NCBI GenBank assembly: GCA_029858545.1
Contig: JAOUFA010000194.1
Span: 1-6,841 of the forward strand
DNA from: Betaproteobacteria bacterium
Lineage (GTDB): Bacteria > Pseudomonadota > Gammaproteobacteria > Burkholderiales > SG8-39
Length of the DNA stretch: 6,841 nucleotides
Direction of reading: 5' to 3'
A program made the position numbers and the translations under genes. Positions 1-6,728 of this stretch are shown one piece after another. Position 1 is the stretch's first letter; each line of letters starts with the position of its first letter. Below the pieces are notes generated by a model. That model was given only the letters and a program-made list of their open reading frames with translations, searched no databases and was not told where the DNA came from.

Positions 1-239
1 ACAACGACGTCTCGCCCTGGTGGGGGGTGGTGGTGGCCGCGGGAACGCCGCGGCCGATCGTCGAGAAACTCGCCGGCTGGTTCAACGAAATCACCGCCGC
101 GGCCGACACCCGTCAGTTTCTCGCGCGTGCGGCCTTCGATCCGTTCCCCGGATCGCCCGAGCAAATGCAGGCGCTGATGGCAAGCGACGCGCAGCGCTGG
201 CGCCGTTACGCCGAACTGGCGAAGATCCAGCCGCAATAG
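1..239 (+). CDS. Bug/TctC-family tripartite tricarboxylate transporter substrate-binding protein, C-terminal fragment
   Basis: The 5' end lies outside the window. The reading frame is open from base 3 and gives 78 residues before the TAG at 237-239. The fragment contains PWWGVVVAAGTPRPIVEKL, which matches the late 'W-G-V-x-A-P-A-G-T-P-x-P-I-V-x-x-L' block of Bug-family periplasmic receptors. It then shows the usual helical tail: a 'FDPFPGSPEQMQALM' segment where these proteins carry 'G-x-x-P-x-G-S-x-P-E-x', and a terminal 'RWRRYAELAKI' helix. Known members are exported, bind carboxylates or other small organic ligands in the periplasm, and deliver them to TctAB-type membrane components or to signalling partners. 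The ligand cannot be told from this fragment, and no transporter membrane gene is visible downstream. The gene is closed off by the terminator at 295-323, so it is probably the last gene of its transcript. The family is fairly sure; the ligand is unknown. Confidence 0.85.
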   Translation, partial: NDVSPWWGVVVAAGTPRPIVEKLAGWFNEITAAADTRQFLARAAFDPFPGSPEQMQALMASDAQRWRRYAELAKIQPQ

Positions 240-294
240 CGCCGCGCGCCGCGCCCCGCCCCGTCGGCGGGCGCGGCGGCAAGGAAGGCATCGC

Positions 295-323
295 ACGAGG
301 GGGTGGCGCCCCCTCGTTGCTTT
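295..323 (+). terminator. Factor-independent terminator after the Bug-family gene
   Basis: A perfect nine-base-pair inverted repeat lies here. ACGAGGGGG (295-303) pairs with CCCCCTCGT (309-317) around a five-base TGGCG loop. It is followed by a T-rich run, TGCTTT (318-323). The stem, its G/C content and the trailing Ts fit an intrinsic terminator, although the T tract is short and interrupted. It sits 55 bases after the Bug stop codon and just ahead of the histidine kinase. A possible GTG start for the kinase at 303 falls on the last base of the left arm, which argues against that start. Confidence 0.7.
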
Positions 324-330
324 CCAGGCC

Positions 331-347
331 GGGAGATTCGCATCCTG
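331..347 (+). promoter_or_regulatory. Shine-Dalgarno GGGAG pointing to a non-AUG (CTG) start for the histidine kinase
   Basis: GGGAG at 331-335 is the only good ribosome-binding sequence between the terminator and the first membrane helix. It is nine bases upstream of CTG (345-347) and six upstream of ATC (342-344), both in frame. No in-frame ATG or TTG lies between the terminator and the first membrane helix. The GTG at 366 lacks a purine-rich sequence upstream. Initiation at CTG, or less likely ATC, is inferred from spacing alone. Confidence 0.4.
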
Positions 348-1661
348 AACCCATTCGACTGGCTCGTGCCCCGCGGCGCGCGTGACGACGCGTTGCGGCG
401 TGTGCGCCATCAGGGTATCGCGAAGTCGCTGTTTTCGATTTCGCTCGTCGCGGGCGTGATGTTCGCGGCCTACCTGCTCGCACGCGGCCGGCTATCGGTG
501 CTCGAGTACGCGGCGTTCGCGGGCGCGATCGTCACCCCGCTGCTCGGCGCCTTGCTGATCCGCGCCACCGGCAGCATCACCGCGGGGCTGCTCGCGACCA
601 ACGTCGCCGGCGTGGCGATCGTCGCGCTGTGGGCGTACGCGACGGGCGGCATCGCGTCGGTCGCGCTGCCGGTCTTTCTCGCCAACCTGGCGCTGCTCGC
701 GACCTTCGGCAACAGCGTGATTCTCTTCGCGATCGGCGGGCTGATGACCGCGGTCCTCGTCGCGCTGTACGTCGCCACCGTCTCCGATGCGCTGCCGCCG
801 AGTGCGGTGCCGGGCGACGCGGCGCCGCTGCTGATGCTGGTGAGCATGTGCGGAGCGGTGATCGTGATCGTGCTTGCCGCGGCGCTGGTGCTGCGCGACC
901 GCAGCGCGGCGAAGGAAAAGCTGCGTGCCGCACGCGACAGCGCCGAGCGCGCGAGCAGGGCGAAGACCGAGTTCCTGTCCTCGATGAGCCACGAACTGCG
1001 CACCCCGCTCACCACCATCATCGGCGCCGCGGAGGTGCTCAGGATCGATCGCCAATCTCCGTTCACCACGCATCAGGCCGAGTTCATCGGGCATATCGCC
1101 GACGCGGGCGAGCACCTGCTGTTGCTCGTGAACCAGGTGCTCGACATGAACGCGATCGAGGCCGGCGTGCTCAGCCTGCGGCTCGAGGAAGTGTCCGCCG
1201 GGGACGCGATCGAGAGCTGCCTGCGAATGATCGAGCCGCTCGCGCGCGACAAGGCCGTGCGGCTGCACCGGGTGGGCGGTGAGGCCGCAGCGCACCGCCT
1301 GCGCGTCGACCGCACGCGCTTCAAGCAGGTGCTGATCAATCTGCTCTCGAATGCCGTCAAGTACAACCGTCCTTCGGGCACGGTGACGGTCAACTGCGAG
1401 GCACGCGCCGATGGATATCTCCGCATCAGCGTCGCCGACACCGGGCGGGGGATTTCGGCGGCGCGCCAGAAGGATCTGTTTTCGCCGTTCTCGCGTCTGG
1501 GTGCCGAGACCGGACCGATCGAGGGCAGCGGGCTCGGGCTCGCGATCACCAAACGCCTGACGGAAATGATGGGCGGACGAATCGGCTTCGTCTCGGCGCA
1601 GCAAGCGGGCAGCACCTTCTGGGTCGAGTTTCCGAGCGACGCGCACGGGCTCCCCGCCTGA
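345..1661 (+). CDS. Six-helix membrane sensor histidine kinase (HisKA + HATPase_c), orphan
   Basis: This inner-membrane sensor kinase would autophosphorylate on a histidine and pass phosphate to a response regulator not present here. Numbered from the CTG at 345 (438 residues), hydrophobic segments lie near 28-46, 53-74, 77-98, 103-121, 123-146 and 158-183. A charged linker follows at about 185-212. The H-box FLSSMSHELRTPL carries His216, the N-box NLLSNAVKYN carries Asn332/Asn336, the G1 box is DTGRGI (about 365-370), the F-box is LFSPFSRL, and the G2 box is GSGLGLAI (about 394-401). The catalytic core is complete. There is no periplasmic sensing domain, PAS or HAMP domain and no receiver, so sensing is probably by the membrane bundle. 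The start is uncertain. The frame is open back to a GTG at 303, but that codon lies in the terminator stem. GGGAG at 331-335 is nine bases before CTG 345; GTG 366 is another option, without a good ribosome site. The kinase call is secure; the signal is unknown. Confidence 0.9.
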   Translation: MNPFDWLVPRGARDDALRRVRHQGIAKSLFSISLVAGVMFAAYLLARGRLSVLEYAAFAGAIVTPLLGALLIRATGSITAGLLATNVAGVAIVALWAYATGGIASVALPVFLANLALLATFGNSVILFAIGGLMTAVLVALYVATVSDALPPSAVPGDAAPLLMLVSMCGAVIVIVLAAALVLRDRSAAKEKLRAARDSAERASRAKTEFLSSMSHELRTPLTTIIGAAEVLRIDRQSPFTTHQAEFIGHIADAGEHLLLLVNQVLDMNAIEAGVLSLRLEEVSAGDAIESCLRMIEPLARDKAVRLHRVGGEAAAHRLRVDRTRFKQVLINLLSNAVKYNRPSGTVTVNCEARADGYLRISVADTGRGISAARQKDLFSPFSRLGAETGPIEGSGLGLAITKRLTEMMGGRIGFVSAQQAGSTFWVEFPSDAHGLPA

Positions 1662-1667
1662 GGGCGC

Positions 1668-1715
1668 GACGCGGCGCGCGCCGCCGTCAGCGTGATTCCC
1701 CTGGTACGCCAAGGG
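1668..1715 (+). terminator. Possible terminator region after the histidine kinase (two weak hairpins)
   Basis: The first hairpin (1668-1688) pairs GACG with CGTC and CGGC with GCCG, separated by one bulged base, around a four-base GCGC loop. It starts six bases after the kinase stop. The second (1698-1715) pairs CCCCTGG with CCAAGGG, six of seven bases matching, around a TACG loop. Neither is followed by a T run, so intrinsic termination is doubtful. They could be mRNA 3'-end stabilisers, part of a factor-dependent termination region, or chance in GC-rich DNA. Confidence 0.25.
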
Positions 1716-1808
1716 TGATGAAGCGGCCTCGCGGCGCTCGTCGAACCCGCTCGGGCATCGAAACGTCGCGTCGGTCCGGCGGCGCCGGAGGGAGGCGACG
1801 CGAAACGA

Positions 1809-1837
1809 TTGCAACGCCGCGACCGCAGGAACAGAAT
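1809..1837 (+). promoter_or_regulatory. Weak sigma-70-like promoter candidate upstream of the GST operon
   Basis: TTGCAA (1809-1814) and CAGAAT (1832-1837) are separated by 17 bases, and each matches four of six consensus positions. If used, transcription would start near 1844 and leave a leader of about 205 bases before the GST start codon. It is one of the few A/T-containing patches of the interval, which is mild support. A match of this quality can arise by chance, so this is only a candidate. Confidence 0.2.
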
Positions 1838-2048
1838 CGGCTTCCCGCGCAAAGCCGCAGGCGGGGCACGCCGCCGCTCCCGATGTCGTGCGCGCAACGA
1901 CCGCTCGCGATGGCGCGGCGGCGGATCGCGACGGGAATAAGCGGCCGCCGACGGTGTTTTCCGAGAGCCGCATTCGAAGGGCCGCGAACCCTCACCGCAC
2001 GGCGGTCATCAACGGCCGCAATCGAACCACCACGGAGGAGAACCGATC

Positions 2049-2723
2049 ATGAAGCTCTATTACCACCCCGCGTCGACCACCAGCCGTCCGATCGCGCTGT
2101 TCATCGCCGAGAACGGCGTCGCCTGCGACCTGCAGGTGATCGACCTGTTCACCGGCGAGCATTTCCAGCCCGTGTACGAGGGCATCAACCCGAACCACCT
2201 GGTGCCGACGCTCGACGACGGCGAGTTCCGGCTCACCGAGAGCTCGGCGATCCTCAAGTACCTGGCCGACAAGGTCGGCTCGCCGCTTTATCCGAAGGAC
2301 CTCAAGGAGCGCGCGCGGGTCAACGAGCGCATGGACTGGATCAACACCCAGTTGTGCCGCGACTTCGCCTACGGCTTCATCTATCCGCAGATCTTCCCGA
2401 CCCACAAGCGCCCGACCGACGAGATCCACGCGGCCACCATCGCCTGGGGCAAGGAGCGCGCGCAGGCGTGGTTGAAAGTGCTGAACGATCATATTCTCGG
2501 CGCGAACAACGCCTACCTGTGCGGCAGCAAGATGACGATCGCCGATTACTACGGCGCGGCGTTTGCCGCGCTCGGCGAGTTGACCGGCGGCGATTACTCG
2601 GCCTATCCGAACGTCAAGCGCTGGCTCGGCAACATGAAGCAGCTCAAGAACTGGAAGAAGGTGAACGAAGTGATCGACGGCTACGGCGCTTCGCTCAAGG
2701 GCTCCCCGCTCGAGGCACTCTGA
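2049..2723 (+). CDS. Glutathione S-transferase family protein
   Basis: This 224-residue protein has the length and two-domain layout of a cytosolic glutathione S-transferase. The N-terminal thioredoxin-like domain (about 1-78) opens with MKLYYHPASTTSRP. The Ser/Thr cluster at 9-12 is where theta/zeta/beta-like bacterial enzymes carry the residue that activates glutathione. It then shows the cis-proline motif LVPTL (Val52-Pro53) and the glutathione gamma-glutamyl site TESSAIL (Glu64-Ser65). The all-helical C-terminal domain (about 85-215) contains the conserved N-capping box MTIADYY (Thr163 to Asp166). There is no signal peptide, so it is cytoplasmic. The start is well fixed: GGAGGAG at 2034-2040 lies eight bases before the ATG. 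It is followed after 31 bases by a VOC-fold gene, probably in one transcript. Family members conjugate, isomerise or dehalogenate electrophiles with glutathione; the substrate and class here cannot be assigned from sequence alone. Confidence 0.92.
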   Translation: MKLYYHPASTTSRPIALFIAENGVACDLQVIDLFTGEHFQPVYEGINPNHLVPTLDDGEFRLTESSAILKYLADKVGSPLYPKDLKERARVNERMDWINTQLCRDFAYGFIYPQIFPTHKRPTDEIHAATIAWGKERAQAWLKVLNDHILGANNAYLCGSKMTIADYYGAAFAALGELTGGDYSAYPNVKRWLGNMKQLKNWKKVNEVIDGYGASLKGSPLEAL

Positions 2724-2754
2724 TCCTTCCCACGACGACGCGCGAGGAGCCGCC

Positions 2755-3246
2755 ATGATCCGCAAACTGCATCACAACGCATACCGCTGCCGGGATGCCG
2801 AGCAGACGCGCAGGTTCTACGAGGATTTCCTCGGCCTGCCCCTTGCCGGGACGCTGCTGATCGACGAAACCAAGAGCGGGCGAAAGACCAGGACCCTGCA
2901 TACCTTCTACGAACTCGACGACCATTCCTACCTCGCGTTCTTCGAGGCGCCCGACATGGCCTTCGAGTTCAAGGACCAGCACGACTACGACCTGCATATC
3001 GCGCTCGAAGTCGACGCGCCGGTACTGAAGGCGATGCTCGCCAAGGGCCGCGCGGCGGGCATCGAGACGCGCGGCGTCTCGGACCATTCGTTCATCCATT
3101 CGATCTACTTCCGCGATCCGAACGGCTACGTGATCGAGCTGTGCGCGAAGATGGCGAATCACGACCAGGCGATGGATCGCAGGATCAACGGCGCGCGCGC
3201 GAAGCTCGACCGGTGGCAGGCGGAAAAGCAACCCGCCTCGGCCTGA
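2755..3246 (+). CDS. VOC-superfamily metalloenzyme (glyoxalase / dioxygenase-like)
   Basis: The 163-residue product has two beta-alpha-beta-beta-beta repeats typical of the vicinal oxygen chelate fold. The first repeat opens with IRKLHHNAYRCRDAEQTRRF and FYEDFLGLPL; the second opens with DLHIALEV (about 79-86) and ends with FRDPNGYVIELC. Likely metal ligands are His7 (or His6), Glu64 in FFEAP, His81 and Glu128. This is the pattern of the glyoxalase I four-ligand site, but the assignment is by eye. His111 and His115 in the 'DHSFIHS' segment could line the active site. A charged tail of about 30 residues follows the fold. The start is supported by GAGGAG at 2744-2749, five bases before the ATG. 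Co-transcription with the GST gene suggests a shared, possibly glutathione-linked, substrate. Lactoylglutathione lyase, extradiol dioxygenase and fosfomycin/bleomycin-type functions all remain possible. Its stop codon is five bases from that of the convergent polA. Confidence 0.88.
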   Translation: MIRKLHHNAYRCRDAEQTRRFYEDFLGLPLAGTLLIDETKSGRKTRTLHTFYELDDHSYLAFFEAPDMAFEFKDQHDYDLHIALEVDAPVLKAMLAKGRAAGIETRGVSDHSFIHSIYFRDPNGYVIELCAKMANHDQAMDRRINGARAKLDRWQAEKQPASA

Positions 3247-3251
3247 ACGCC

Positions 3252-6002
3252 CTAGTGCGCCTGGTCCCAGTTCGCGCCGACCCCGATGTCGACGATCAGC
3301 GGCACCTCGAGCTTCGCGACGTTCTGCATGCGCGCGCGAACGCCGTCGCGCACCGCGTCCAGTTCCTGCTCGGGCACTTCGAGCACCAGCTCGTCGTGCA
3401 CCTGCATCACGAGCAACGTGCGAAGCTTCGCCTCCTCCAGCCAGCGCTGCACCGAGACCATCGCGAGCTTGATCAGGTCGGCGGCGGTGCCCTGCATCGG
3501 CGCATTGATCGCGGCGCGCTCGGCGCCCTGCCGGCGTCCCGGTGAGCCGCTCTTGATCTCGGGCAGCCACAACCGGCGCCCGAACGCGGTCTCGACGTAG
3601 CCCTGCGAGCGCGCCCGCTCGCGCGTTTCGTCCATGTAGCGCTTCACGCCGGGGTAGCGCGCGAAGTACGAATCGATATAGGCCTGCGCGGTGGCGCGCT
3701 CGGTGCCGAGATTCTGCGCCAGACCGAAGGCCGACATGCCGTAGATCAGGCCGAAGTTGATCACTTTCGCGGTGCGGCGCTCGTCGTTGCTCACTTCGTC
3801 GAGCGTGCGGCCGAACACCTCGGCGGCGGTGGCGCGGTGCACGTCGTCGCCGCGCGCGAAAGCCTGCCGCAGGCGCTCGTCGCCCGAGAGGTGCGCCATG
3901 ATGCGCAACTCGATCTGCGAATAGTCGGCCGACACGATCTTCGCGCCGGCCGGTGCGATGAACGCCTCGCGGATGCGCCGGCCCTGCGGCGTGCGGATCG
4001 GAATGTTCTGCAGGTTGGGATCGTTCGAGGCGAGCCGCCCGGTCACCGCGACCGCCTGCGAATAGGTGGTGTGCACGCGCCCGGTGCGCGCATCGACCAT
4101 GCGCGGCAGCTTGTCGGCATAGGTCGACTTGAGTTTCGCGAGGCCGCGGTATTCGAGCAGCAGCTTCGGCAGCGGGTAGTCGAGCGCGAGCTCGGCGAGC
4201 ACATCCTCGTCGGTCGAGGGCTGGCCCGAGGGTGTCTTCTTCTTCACCGGCAGGCCCTGGCGCTCGAACAGGATCTCCTGAATCTGCTTGGGCGAGTTGA
4301 GGTTGAACGGCTGGCCGGCGGCCTGATAGGCCTTCTGCTCCAGCTCGAGCATCTCCTTGCCGAGCTGGTGGCCCTGCGCGAGGAGTTTTTCCGCATCGAG
4401 CAGCACGCCGTTGCGCTCGATGCTGAACAGCACCGGCAGCACCGGCAGTTCGATCTCCTCGTAGACGTACCGGAGCCTGTCGTCGGCGGCGATACGCGGG
4501 TAGAGAGCGTCGTGAACCGCGAGCGTGCAGTCGGCATCCTCGGCCGCGTATTCGGTCGCGCGCGCGATCTCGACCGAGGAGAACGGAATGCGCGCCGCGC
4601 CCTTGCCGGTCACTTCGTCGTAGCTGATCGTCTTCCAGCCGAGGTGGCGCTCGGCGAGCGAGCCGAGGTCGTGGCGCTCGTGCACCTCGAGCACGTAGGA
4701 CTCGAGCAACGTGTCGTGCGCGATGCCGGCGAGCGCAATGCCGTGATTGGCGAGGATGTGGCAGTCGAACTTGAGGTTCTGGCCGACCTTCTTGTGCGCG
4801 GGGCTCTCCAGCCAGGGACGCAGCAATTCGAGCGCGCGCGCGAGCGGCAGTTGCGCCGGCATCCCCGCGTAGTCGTGGCCGAGCGGCAGGTACGCGGCGA
4901 CCTCGCGGTAAGCGAACGACATGCCCACCAGCCGCGCGACCAGCGGCTCGAGTCCGGTGGTCTCGGTGTCGAAACCGACCAACGGAACCTCGGCCATCTC
5001 GGCGAGCAGTCCCGTCAGGTCGGCTTCGTCGTACAGCGTGCGGTAGCCGCGCCGCGTGCCCGCCGGCAGGCCGGGCGCCGGAGCCGCCGGCGCGGGCGCG
5101 GCGGCGGTGCGGCGCGCCGCGCCGGGCTCACCGGCCGGCGCGCCTTCGAGCTCGCGCAGCCACGACTTGAAGCCGTGGCGCGCGTAGATCGCGCGCTGGC
5201 GGTCCGGATCGCTTGCGCGCTCGTGCAGGTCGGCAAGCCGCACCGGCAACGCGACATCGCGTCTCACCGTGAGCAGATGCCGGCCCTTGGGCAGCCAGTC
5301 GAGCGTGCGGCGCAGGTTCTCGCCCACCGCGCCGCCGATCTCCGCCGCGTGCGCGATCACTTCATCGAGCGAACCGTATTGCTGCAGCCATTTCACCGCG
5401 GTCTTCGGACCGACCTTCGCGACGCCGGGCACGTTGTCGACCGCGTCGCCGACCAGCGCGAGGTAATCGACGATGCGCGCGGCGGGCACGCCGAACTTCT
5501 GCTGCACGCCGGGTACATCGAGGACTTCGTTCGTCATCGTATTGACCAGCGTGACCTGCTCGTCGACCAGCTGCGCGAGATCCTTGTCGCCGGTCGAGAC
5601 GATCGCGTGCCAGCCCGCGTGTCGCGCCTGCTCGACAAGCGTCGCAATGACATCGTCGGCCTCGACCCCGACGACCGACAGCACCGGCCAGCCGAGCGCC
5701 TCGACCGCCTCCTTGAGGGGATCGATCTGCGCGGCGAGTTCCTCGGGCATCGGCGGACGATGCGCCTTGTACTCGGGATATTCCTCCTCGCGAAAAGTCC
5801 TGCCGCGCGCATCGAAGACGCAGGCTTTCGCGAGCGCCTTGTGGTCCGCGGCAAGCCGCTTTAGCATGGTGAGCACGCCGTAGATCGCGCCGGTGGGCGC
5901 CCCGCCGGGACCCTTGAGTTCCGGCAGCGCATGGAAGGCGCGGTACAGGTACGATGACCCATCGACCAGCAGCAGCGTTTTTTCTGGACTCTTCGCGGAC
6001 AC
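3252..6002 (-). CDS. polA: DNA polymerase I
   Basis: This complete polymerase I fills gaps, removes RNA primers and takes part in excision repair. Numbered from GTG at 6002 (916 residues), it has three domains. The 5' nuclease has Asp14, Asp64, the VEADD cluster (Glu114, Asp116, Asp117), Asp139/Asp141 and a GDAVDNVPG helix-hairpin-helix region with Asp186/Asp189. An Ala/Pro-rich linker (about 287-318) leads to the 3'-5' exonuclease, with FDTET (Asp345, Glu347), NLKFD (Asp413) and YAAED (Tyr485, Asp489), so proofreading looks intact. The polymerase domain has motif A SADYSQIELR (Asp693), motif B RRTAKVINFGLIYG (Lys746) and motif C HDE (Asp870, Glu871). From GTG the product begins MSAKSPEKTLLLVDGSS, and the 5' nuclease residues fall one position from those of E. 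coli Pol I. An ATG at 6047 would add 15 residues (931 in all); two TTG codons lie between. No start has a strong ribosome site. It converges with the VOC gene and diverges from the LOG gene. Confidence 0.97.
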   Translation of the reverse strand: MSAKSPEKTLLLVDGSSYLYRAFHALPELKGPGGAPTGAIYGVLTMLKRLAADHKALAKACVFDARGRTFREEEYPEYKAHRPPMPEELAAQIDPLKEAVEALGWPVLSVVGVEADDVIATLVEQARHAGWHAIVSTGDKDLAQLVDEQVTLVNTMTNEVLDVPGVQQKFGVPAARIVDYLALVGDAVDNVPGVAKVGPKTAVKWLQQYGSLDEVIAHAAEIGGAVGENLRRTLDWLPKGRHLLTVRRDVALPVRLADLHERASDPDRQRAIYARHGFKSWLRELEGAPAGEPGAARRTAAAPAPAAPAPGLPAGTRRGYRTLYDEADLTGLLAEMAEVPLVGFDTETTGLEPLVARLVGMSFAYREVAAYLPLGHDYAGMPAQLPLARALELLRPWLESPAHKKVGQNLKFDCHILANHGIALAGIAHDTLLESYVLEVHERHDLGSLAERHLGWKTISYDEVTGKGAARIPFSSVEIARATEYAAEDADCTLAVHDALYPRIAADDRLRYVYEEIELPVLPVLFSIERNGVLLDAEKLLAQGHQLGKEMLELEQKAYQAAGQPFNLNSPKQIQEILFERQGLPVKKKTPSGQPSTDEDVLAELALDYPLPKLLLEYRGLAKLKSTYADKLPRMVDARTGRVHTTYSQAVAVTGRLASNDPNLQNIPIRTPQGRRIREAFIAPAGAKIVSADYSQIELRIMAHLSGDERLRQAFARGDDVHRATAAEVFGRTLDEVSNDERRTAKVINFGLIYGMSAFGLAQNLGTERATAQAYIDSYFARYPGVKRYMDETRERARSQGYVETAFGRRLWLPEIKSGSPGRRQGAERAAINAPMQGTAADLIKLAMVSVQRWLEEAKLRTLLVMQVHDELVLEVPEQELDAVRDGVRARMQNVAKLEVPLIVDIGVGANWDQAH

Positions 6003-6003
6003 G

Positions 6004-6717
6004 ATGACCAACCACAAGATTCCGAAGCCCGCCGACGGAAAGAACATCCCGCCCCGCGAAGCCTGGAGGGTGCTGGGGATTATGGCAGAGTTCTTCGAGG
6101 CGACCGAGCGCCTCTCGGGGATCCGCCCCGCGGTGTCGGTGTTCGGCAGTTCGCGCGTCGACCCGGATTCCCCGTATTACGCGCTCGGCGAGCGCACCTC
6201 GCGGCTGCTCTCCGACGCGGGCTTCGCGGTGATCTCGGGCGGCGGACCCGGCGTGATGGAAGCCGCGAATCGCGGCGCGTTCCACGGCCGTTCGCCGGCG
6301 GTGGGCCTGAACATCGAACTGCCGCACGAGCAGCGCGCCAACCCGTACCAGGACATCAGCCTCACGTTCCGCCATTTCTTCGCGCGCAAGGTGATGTTCG
6401 TGAAGTTCGCCACCGCCTACGTGGTGCTCCCCGGCGGATTCGGCACGATGGACGAATTGTTCGAGGCGCTGACGCTGGTGCAGACCGGCAAGACGCGCAG
6501 GATGCCGATCATCCTGATGCACGGCCCGTTCTGGCGCGGCCTGCTCGACTGGTTTCGCGACGCGCTGGTGGCGGAAAAGACGATCGCGCCCGGCGACGTC
6601 GATCTGGTCCAGGTGATCGACGAACCGCAGGAGGTGGTGAATGCGATCTTCGCGTTCTACGAACAGCGCGGCTTCGAGCCGTCGCCCGCCGAGCGCGAAG
6701 TGCTGCTGAACCTCTGA
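6004..6717 (+). CDS. LOG-family protein (TIGR00730 type; putative cytokinin riboside 5'-monophosphate phosphoribohydrolase / nucleotide hydrolase)
   Basis: The 237-residue product carries the LOG signature LPGGFGTMDE (Pro143 to Glu151) and the upstream nucleotide-binding loop ISGGGPGVMEAANRGA (about 78-92). It also has VFGSSR (46-51) and an FARKVMF segment (126-132) whose Arg-Lys lies next to the active site in this family. Characterised members cleave the N-glycosidic bond of nucleoside 5'-monophosphates, and some release cytokinin bases; many bacterial members have an unproven role in purine metabolism. It has no signal peptide and should be cytoplasmic. The ATG at 6004 is chosen because the segment EAWRVLGIMAEFFEATERL, which from memory is conserved in proteobacterial homologues, lies downstream of it. 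The alternative ATG at 6082 has GGAGGG eleven bases upstream but would cut that segment. It diverges from polA with nearly touching starts and precedes a small ORF by 11 bases. Confidence 0.9.
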   Translation: MTNHKIPKPADGKNIPPREAWRVLGIMAEFFEATERLSGIRPAVSVFGSSRVDPDSPYYALGERTSRLLSDAGFAVISGGGPGVMEAANRGAFHGRSPAVGLNIELPHEQRANPYQDISLTFRHFFARKVMFVKFATAYVVLPGGFGTMDELFEALTLVQTGKTRRMPIILMHGPFWRGLLDWFRDALVAEKTIAPGDVDLVQVIDEPQEVVNAIFAFYEQRGFEPSPAEREVLLNL

Positions 6718-6728
6718 CGGAGCGCCGC

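Larger units (their letters stand above)
1662..2048. other. 387-base non-coding interval between the histidine kinase and the GST gene
   Basis: I see no credible gene here. Open frames cross the interval on both strands, but their products are Arg/Ala/Pro-rich, have no recognisable motif and extend antisense or out of frame into flanking genes, as expected at this GC content. The interval holds two imperfect hairpins just after the kinase stop (1668-1688 and 1698-1715), one weak promoter-like pair (1809-1837), and the ribosome-binding site of the GST gene (GGAGGAG, 2034-2040). The length is unusual next to the tight spacing elsewhere, so it probably carries the GST operon's promoter and leader. 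No riboswitch or RNA gene could be recognised by eye. Confidence 0.6.

Noticed and set aside
303..344. GTG at 303 as the start of the histidine kinase
   Set aside because: The codon is part of a perfect terminator hairpin, and the purine run is directly against it without spacing. The extra residues do not look like part of a membrane kinase.
492..1973. A 493-codon open frame on the minus strand opposite the histidine kinase
   Set aside because: It is antisense to a kinase with every catalytic box intact, and its product is low-complexity, rich in Arg, Asp, His and Gln, with no family resemblance.
1715..2758. A 347-codon plus-strand frame spanning the intergenic region and the GST gene
   Set aside because: It reads the GST gene in the wrong frame, has an Arg-rich product, and has no good ribosome-binding site at its start.
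3837..5864. A 675-codon open frame on the plus strand opposite polA
   Set aside because: It is antisense to the well-supported polymerase I gene, and its product is Arg/Leu/Val/Glu-rich with no recognisable motif. Long stop-free antisense frames are expected with this codon bias.
5893..6003. A 37-codon N-terminal extension of the LOG gene from 5893
   Set aside because: It is antisense to the start of polA, including the conserved 5' nuclease N-terminus, and does not resemble LOG-family N-termini. The ATG at 6004 is a better start.
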